This document shows positions 22,844 to 27,416 of a DNA stretch of 27,416 nt, one piece after another. The DNA is taken from NCBI GenBank assembly GCA_964390645.1, contig CAYMLL010000071.1, positions 1 through 27,416 on the forward strand. Direction: 5' to 3'. Both the position numbers and the translations under genes were made by a program. Source of the stretch: CAYMLL01 sp964390645. GTDB taxonomy: Bacteria > Planctomycetota > UBA8108. The stretch's first letter is position 1, and the number at the start of each line of letters is the position of its first letter. The notes under the pieces were generated by a model. The model was not told where the DNA came from. It saw only the letters and a program-made list of their open reading frames with translations, and did not search any database.

Positions 22844-23532
22844 TCGTCGATGTCGTCATCCCGGCGCTCAACGAGGAAGCCTCGATCGCGCTCGTCCTCG
22901 ACGACATACCCCGGCCGCCGGTGCGCGAGATCGTCGTCGTCGACAATGGCTCGACCGACCGCACCGCCGAGGTCGCAAACTCTCACGGTGCACGCGTCGT
23001 ACGCGAGGACGAACGCGGCTACGGCGCCGCATGCCTGCGCGGAATCGCGAGCCTCGACGACGACACGGACATCGTCGTCTTCCTCGACGCCGACCACAGC
23101 GACCACGCCGAAGAGCTGACGCAACTGATCGAGCCGATCGAGAAGGGCAACGCCGACATGGTCATCGGCAGCCGCACGCTGGGCGAACGCGAACGAGGTG
23201 CTCTGCCTCCGCACGCTCGCTGGGGCAACAAGCTCGCATGCTTCCTGATGAGGCTCTTCTGGGGCGCACGTCACACCGACCTCGGCCCCTTCCGGGCGGT
23301 CTCGCGCACGGCTCTGGAAGGCCTGGAGATGACCGACCGTGGCTTCGGCTGGACCGTCGAGATGCAGATCAAGGCCTGCCTGCGCGGCCTGCGCGTCGAG
23401 GAGAGTCCCGTGAGATATCGGCGACGAGTCGGCAAGAGCAAGATCTCGGGCACGATCAGCGGCACGGTGAAGGCCGGGGGAAAGATCCTGTACACGGTGT
23501 TGCGCTGGCGTTTCTTCGCGCCACGCAGGTGA
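22840..23532 (+). CDS. Family 2 glycosyltransferase
   Basis: Encodes 230 residues from ATG 22840, overlapping the kdsA stop as ATGA, with GAGGGG just upstream. The GT-A fold is clear: VDVVIPALNEEASI at the N-terminus, EIVVVDNGSTDRTAEVA, GYGAACLRGI, then VVFLDADHSDHAEEL, which supplies the DxD-type metal and nucleotide-sugar site. DMVIGSRTLG and HTDLGPFRAV follow, and near the end RRRVGKSKISGTISGTVKAG. This resembles bacterial dolichyl/undecaprenyl-phosphate sugar synthase-like GT2 proteins without C-terminal membrane helices. It should transfer a sugar from a nucleotide donor on the cytoplasmic side; the acceptor is unknown. Translational coupling to kdsA suggests LPS core or lipid-linked sugar assembly (inference). 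Confidence 0.88.
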   Translation: MIVDVVIPALNEEASIALVLDDIPRPPVREIVVVDNGSTDRTAEVANSHGARVVREDERGYGAACLRGIASLDDDTDIVVFLDADHSDHAEELTQLIEPIEKGNADMVIGSRTLGERERGALPPHARWGNKLACFLMRLFWGARHTDLGPFRAVSRTALEGLEMTDRGFGWTVEMQIKACLRGLRVEESPVRYRRRVGKSKISGTISGTVKAGGKILYTVLRWRFFAPRR

Positions 23533-23890
23533 CGAGGATGACGCGAAGGAACCGTCGGCAGCCGTCCCTGCGAGGAGGCCGGACTCCGGTGGCTCAGGAG
23601 ATGTCCGCGCGCCGGCGGGGCCTTCAACCCTGACGCCGGCTCCTCGGGGCTGTCTCGAGACCCCGTCCTGCCTGCGGCCGGCTACGACTCCGCGAATGCT
23701 CCGTCGGGCCGCCTCGGCGATCGACTCCCCGAGATCGTCCTGTCGGCCCGCATCGCCTCGCTCCGACGGCGCGGAACTTGAAACGGCCTCTTGCGTGTCC
23801 AGGCCTCGAGTATCGGACTCTCGCACGGAGGCTCGCTGCACCCGCCCCCGCCACATGCCCACCACGACATGCCCACCGCGCCACGTGCCC
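23533..23890. other. Noncoding gap between convergent genes
   Basis: No gene with recognisable features lies here; the short open frames on both strands are Arg-rich and lack ribosome binding sites. GCCGGCG/CGCCGGC, a 7-bp inverted repeat with a 16-base loop (about 23611-23640), could end transcription of the glycosyltransferase operon but has no T run. Near the right end ACATGCCCACC occurs twice with a 14-base period (23853-23863 and 23867-23877), followed by a third, degenerate unit. Confidence 0.5.
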
Positions 23891-26770
23891 CTACTTCCGG
23901 GCCTCCTCGCTCTTCAGCGGGAGCGCCTGCAGCCGGGCGATGTAGCGATCTTGGAAGCCCTCTGGAAGGCCCTTCCAGAGCCCTGCGTTCTCCTCGGCCG
24001 TCAGGAAGCTCAACCAGAGAGCGCCGAGTCCCTGGAACCTCTCGTCGCCGACCACGCTCTCGGAAGCGAGGAGCGACTCGATCCAGCGCAGGTGGGTCCA
24101 GCGCGTTCGCAGAGCGCGTAACGAGTTCTCCGAGGGGTCGCCGATTCCTGTGCCCACGGACTCCGACTTCGTGCCACCGCCACCGCCATCGCCGGGACCC
24201 TCTCCCCTGCCGACGCCTGACTCGCCAACACCCGACTCGCCGACGCGTCCCTGCCCGGTGCCTTGCTGCCCAGCGCCTCCGTTGTCGGCGCCACCCTCGC
24301 CGGCACCGCCCTTGCGGGAACCCTTCAAGTCAAGCGGAGCTCTCGTAGCGTCGACAAGCCGCGTCAGACCCTTCAGGATCGCCTGGAGGTCGATCGGCTC
24401 GACGGACGCGATCCTGGCGACGATTCCGCCGCGCACCCGACGCGAGACGAGACGCTCCTCGAACTCGACCAGAAGCTCCGGAACCTTCTCTTTCAAGAGC
24501 GGCGCCCTGCGGCTCAGCCCGACGAGCCGGCCGTAAGCGGCGGCGGCCGCCGCGTCGCCGGTCGTGAGCTCGACGGCACGCAGGTGCGCGAGCGAAGCGC
24601 TCCACGAGGCTCGCAGGTCGCCGTTCGTCGCAGTCGACTCCCCGGAGCCGACGAGAAGAAGATGGCCGAACTTCGGGTCCCCGACGACGTCGAGGCCGAA
24701 GCGCAGGTAGGCGAGATCATCCACGGCGTAGGCTCGCGTCTCGAGACGAGCGAGCAGCCAGTCGAGTCCCTCGACTCCCCGCGGTACGAGGGTCCCTTTC
24801 ACCTTGCTGAGGAGGTGATCGGCGATGTCCTTTTCCTTGCCGGACGATCCCCTTCGACCACGCAGAAAGGGAAGAAACTGCTCGAGCGCCTCGTTACCGC
24901 CAACGTACGCAACCGCGTTGACGACCGCGATCAACACCTGAGTGTCGTAGCGCTCCGGAGACGCGAGCACGTCGACGAGCGCCTCGCGGGCCCGCTCGTC
25001 GTTTCCCTGAGCGAGCGTGCTGAGGCCGCCGATCGCGGGGATGTGGAGCTTCGGCTCCTCGTGCTGATGAAGCTGCTGTACGTGAAACGTCCGCAGGAAA
25101 TCGCGAACCGTCTCGTCCTCCGGACGCGCCTCGAGCACGCTGGCGCAGTCGGCACGCAGCTCGAAAGACTCCTGGCCCGATCCCGACTTGGCCGCCTCGA
25201 AGACGCGAACGACGAGGTTCGCGGTACCCAGACTGAGTCCGGACTTCACCATACGGCCGATCGCCTGCAGGGACGCGCGGATCATCGCGATATCCGCGAC
25301 GAGATCCGGATCCGACAGGATGCCCTCGACGGCAACGCGTGCCTCGAGCACCTTCAGCGCTCCAGCCGCGCGCACGAGTTCGATGAGCTCCGCTTTCCAG
25401 TGCGCCCATCGCGTGTCACCGGACGACATCGGACGTGTCGCGAGCACGCGCTCGAAGCGCGCGTCGATGAGCTGCACGAGTCGAGCTCGCAGGCCGAAGT
25501 CGTCCCGCTCGAGGAACTGCTGGTAGAGCGAGAGCGCGGCGAGCGCCGCGCGGCTGACCTCGGGATACTCGTGCTCGCGCGCCATGCCGCGCGCGACGTC
25601 GATCAAGCGACCACAGGAACGGGCGAGGTAAGCCTCGCGCACCTTCTCCTGCTCGGCAGCCGCGCCCGGGAGCTTCAACGTGCGAACCCAGTCGGGGAAC
25701 TCTCCGAACGCCGCGACCGCAACCAGCCGTTTCTCGACGGTGTACTCCGACTCGAGCACCGCCTCGAGCTCGCTGGTAAGGCGCTCGGGGTCATCGTTCT
25801 CGCTCAACCGCTTTAGCGTCACCCGCCACGCCGCCGCCTGGTCGGCGCTGAGCTTGCGCTGGCTCTCGGTGAAGATCCGGGGCAAGGTCATGTCCTTGTG
25901 ACGGTCCCACCACTCCTTCCAGCCCTGCGGAGACGGGAAGTCGATCAGCAAACGCGAGCGCAGCTCACCGAGGTAGAGCGACACGGTCTGCGGCGCGCTG
26001 TCGTTGAAGAGGATCATCCCGGTGATGGCGCGGTCGAGGAACCGCTTGCCGTCGACCTCCCAGAGGATTCGGCTGACATCGGCGAGAACCGTCGCGGGGG
26101 GTGCCTTGGGGATCTCTCCGACTCCGCCAGTGATCCTGGCCCCGAGCACGTCGAGCACCGTCGGACCCGGTGGCTCCTCCCCGGCCGCCGCCTGACGTTC
26201 CCAGCCGGTCAGCGCCAGGACCGCACTGACGACAGCCTCGCGAAGCTCGTCGGGTCCCCTGCCCAGGAGCGGCAACAGAACGTCCGCGACGTGCTCGAAG
26301 GGCGGACCACCGTCGCGACCCCCGAGTGCGATCGCCTGGACGATGCGCTGAGCCACGACGACACGCTCGGCGATCGACTCGGAAGTGCCCGAGCCGAGCT
26401 TACCGACGTCTTCCGGGTGGAGCACCGCGACGAGGAAATCAAGATGAACCTGACGCGCCCTGGCAGTGACATCGACCTGGGAAAGGAGACGGTAGGCCTC
26501 GCGCTCGCCGAGCTTCTGGTCGGGACCGGCCAGCTTCGCGACGTCGATCACCAGCCCTCGAGCCAGCTCCGCGAGCGGCGTCAGGTCGATTTCCTGCGAA
26601 TCCTCACCAGGGGCTCCGAGCCCGCCGGCGCCGCGTGTGGACGGCGAGCCGATCACCGCCGAGATCGGGTCGACCCTCGCCCCGCTCACCGGCACCGCGA
26701 GGGCGCCGGCCGCGATGATCGCCATGGCGGCGAAACACAGGGATCGACTCGACTGCGACCGGAAGCTCAT
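23891..26770 (-). CDS. Large exported alpha-helical (HEAT-like) repeat protein, function unknown
   Basis: Encodes 959 residues from ATG 26770, chosen because it yields a signal peptide (SLCFAAMAIIAAGALAVPVSGA, cleavage near residue 31). No good ribosome binding site is seen; ATG 26872 (GGGGAG four bases before) would add 34 residues. The mature protein is almost all amphipathic helix, with HEAT-like units such as ALVDVLASPERYDTQVLIAV followed by NALEQFLPFLRGR-type helices, and an aromatic segment GWKEWWDRHKD near residue 280. Residues about 813-875 are a Gly/Ser/Glu-rich disordered linker, followed by a final helical domain of about 85 residues. No catalytic motif was found. Such proteins usually act as periplasmic or surface scaffolds; that role is inference. 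Transcribed convergently to the glycosyltransferase operon from the promoter near 26990. Confidence 0.75.
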   Translation of the reverse strand: MSFRSQSSRSLCFAAMAIIAAGALAVPVSGARVDPISAVIGSPSTRGAGGLGAPGEDSQEIDLTPLAELARGLVIDVAKLAGPDQKLGEREAYRLLSQVDVTARARQVHLDFLVAVLHPEDVGKLGSGTSESIAERVVVAQRIVQAIALGGRDGGPPFEHVADVLLPLLGRGPDELREAVVSAVLALTGWERQAAAGEEPPGPTVLDVLGARITGGVGEIPKAPPATVLADVSRILWEVDGKRFLDRAITGMILFNDSAPQTVSLYLGELRSRLLIDFPSPQGWKEWWDRHKDMTLPRIFTESQRKLSADQAAAWRVTLKRLSENDDPERLTSELEAVLESEYTVEKRLVAVAAFGEFPDWVRTLKLPGAAAEQEKVREAYLARSCGRLIDVARGMAREHEYPEVSRAALAALSLYQQFLERDDFGLRARLVQLIDARFERVLATRPMSSGDTRWAHWKAELIELVRAAGALKVLEARVAVEGILSDPDLVADIAMIRASLQAIGRMVKSGLSLGTANLVVRVFEAAKSGSGQESFELRADCASVLEARPEDETVRDFLRTFHVQQLHQHEEPKLHIPAIGGLSTLAQGNDERAREALVDVLASPERYDTQVLIAVVNAVAYVGGNEALEQFLPFLRGRRGSSGKEKDIADHLLSKVKGTLVPRGVEGLDWLLARLETRAYAVDDLAYLRFGLDVVGDPKFGHLLLVGSGESTATNGDLRASWSASLAHLRAVELTTGDAAAAAAYGRLVGLSRRAPLLKEKVPELLVEFEERLVSRRVRGGIVARIASVEPIDLQAILKGLTRLVDATRAPLDLKGSRKGGAGEGGADNGGAGQQGTGQGRVGESGVGESGVGRGEGPGDGGGGGTKSESVGTGIGDPSENSLRALRTRWTHLRWIESLLASESVVGDERFQGLGALWLSFLTAEENAGLWKGLPEGFQDRYIARLQALPLKSEEARK
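24145..24335 (-). repeat. Gly-rich low-complexity segment with short in-frame repeats
   Basis: Inside the helical repeat protein, this stretch encodes glycine, glutamate, serine and glutamine with units such as GVGESGVGESGVGRGEG, arising from imperfect short DNA repeats (a CGACTCGCC-type unit on the plus strand around 24219-24245). It should be a flexible linker between the main helical body and the C-terminal helical domain, and a likely site of length variation between strains. Confidence 0.7.
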
Positions 26771-26984
26771 CGACTTCGGCTGCCCTCGTGCTCCTTGCCT
26801 CGAAAATCTCGAGAGCCTCCCGAGACCGGCAGGCGCCGCCCACCGCACGTTCACCCGGTGCCTCGACCTCATCAGGCTCCCCAAGAAACGACCCTTCTCG
26901 GATTCCGCCGCCGACGCGAAGCGAACACCGGCCGTGCTACGCACGGCGCGAGGTCGACCTGTCGAGCGTGGAAGGGTCCAGAGA

Positions 26985-27013
26985 ATTATAACTCCGTCCC
27001 CTGTAGAGTCCAA
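26985..27013 (-). promoter_or_regulatory. Strong sigma70-type promoter upstream of the repeat protein
   Basis: On the minus strand TTGGAC (27008-27013) and TATAAT (26985-26990, perfect) are separated by exactly 17 bases, the best promoter match in the window. The start would be near 26978, about 210 bases before ATG 26770 or 106 before ATG 26872. The open frame covering this region does not look coding, so an untranslated leader is likely. Confidence 0.6.
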
Positions 27014-27294
27014 TCCCGTCGAGTTCCCACGGCTTCCGGGAATCTGGACCCGTGATGCGCGGCGCAGACTTCTGGTGCCGAGGTCAACCCGCAGCTCGGC
27101 CTCGACCCCGGTCACGAAGCGACGCCACCGCTCGGCGTCCTCCTCGTCACCGACCTCGTCGAGGCGTGGGCCTCTGCGGGTCGGCTGATCGACCTCTTCC
27201 GACGATTCCCGGACGATTCGTCAGCTCCCGTTCCTCCCCCGCCACCCCGGCAGGCTGGTGGCCGTCAGAATCCGCACGCCCCCGGCCCCACCAT

Positions 27295-27340
27295 CCCCAC
27301 CCACATACCCTAACATAAAATGCTCAAACTGTGGGTGGGG
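27295..27340. repeat. Perfect 11-bp inverted repeat around an AT-rich core
   Basis: CCCCACCCACA (27295-27305) and TGTGGGTGGGG (27330-27340) are exact reverse complements with 24 bases between them, and that core is strikingly AT-rich for this genome. It could be a stable hairpin, a terminator for a gene beyond the window, or a protein-binding site. Confidence 0.6.
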
Positions 27341-27410
27341 GTGTCCCCGCACGCGGATATCATTTCCTGGGTGTTTGCAGGGACGGGGTCAGGGACACGT
27401 TTGGGATATC
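27341..27410. repeat. Short-repeat block at the window edge, possible mobile-element border
   Basis: GTGTCCC (27341-27347) is inverted at GGGACAC (27392-27398). CAGGGAC occurs at 27379-27385 and 27390-27396. GGATATC occurs at 27355-27361 and 27404-27410. The phrase GGGGTCAGGGACACGTTT resembles sequence I associate with the flanks of REP-associated tyrosine transposases (from memory, not checked). No transposase lies in the window. Confidence 0.4.
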
Positions 27411-27416
27411 GTCCGC

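Larger units (their letters stand above)
27014..27416. other. Noncoding right edge of the window
   Basis: No gene with support was seen on either strand up to the window end. The region is GC-rich with one AT-rich island (27306-27329) inside an inverted repeat, followed by a block of short direct and inverted repeats. Confidence 0.5.

Noticed and set aside
23538..23633. A 31-residue basic open frame (MTRRNRRQ...) just after the glycosyltransferase gene.
   Set aside because: No ribosome binding site, no conservation that can be judged, and Arg-rich composition expected by chance at this GC content.
26771..27115. N-terminal extension of the helical repeat protein to about 27115.
   Set aside because: The predicted promoter at 26985-27013 lies inside it, composition is Arg-rich, and a clean signal peptide starts at 26770.
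1..27416. tRNA, rRNA, CRISPR array, integrase attachment site or complete insertion sequence.
   Set aside because: None was seen: no regularly spaced repeats, no cloverleaf-like sequence in the gaps, no transposase or integrase frame.

Overview
The window is a GC-rich (about two thirds G+C by eye) stretch of bacterial chromosome, densely coded on both strands in alternating blocks. The organism is a diderm with lipopolysaccharide: the window carries kdsA, lpxK, hldE and an ADP-heptose heptosyltransferase, plus two PilT-type retraction ATPases for type IV pili and several exported proteins and lipoproteins. The mix, with a large helical-repeat exported protein, an S9 peptidase and PilT-like ATPases with an N-terminal extension, would suit Planctomycetota or another deep-branching LPS-bearing phylum, but the sequence alone does not fix the taxon.

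Layout. (1) 2-6842, plus strand: end of a LOG-family gene, a HAD phosphatase overlapping it, two tandem cyclophilins (one a lipoprotein, one cytosolic), an aldehyde dehydrogenase, lysS and a short zinc alcohol dehydrogenase. (2) 6900-11437, minus strand: transcribed from high to low coordinate as a CtBP-like D-2-hydroxyacid dehydrogenase, an APH-fold kinase, a divergent enolase and a heptosyltransferase (waaF-like). (3) 11611-14517, plus: an exported S9 peptidase diverging from block 2. (4) 14666-20676, minus: a lipoprotein of unknown role, lpxK, hldE, then, behind its own promoter and a structured leader, a PilT-like ATPase and pilT. (5) 20880-23532, plus: an ADP-ribosylglycohydrolase-like protein, kdsA and a family 2 glycosyltransferase joined by ATGA overlaps. 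(6) 23891-26770, minus: a large exported alpha-helical repeat protein, followed by about 650 bases of noncoding DNA with a good promoter, a perfect inverted repeat and a repeat-rich edge that may begin a mobile or REP-type element.

How the genes fit together. Blocks 4 and 5 form a divergent LPS inner-core and lipid A locus around the 20677-20879 promoter region: KDO-8-phosphate synthesis, lipid A 4'-phosphorylation and ADP-heptose precursor synthesis. The heptosyltransferase in block 2 uses the ADP-heptose. The dehydrogenase, kinase and enolase homologue of block 2 are tightly coupled (1-nt overlap, 4-nt gap). They could form a short route from a 2-keto acid through a phosphorylated hydroxyacid to an enol phosphate, for example hydroxypyruvate to glycerate to 2-phosphoglycerate to phosphoenolpyruvate or an analogue. 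The enolase homologue carries two active-site substitutions, so this three-gene unit is the best candidate here for undescribed chemistry. Three other proteins also have unusual changes at otherwise conserved sites: KdsA, the ADP-ribosylglycohydrolase homologue and PilT.

No tRNA, rRNA, CRISPR array or complete insertion sequence was seen.
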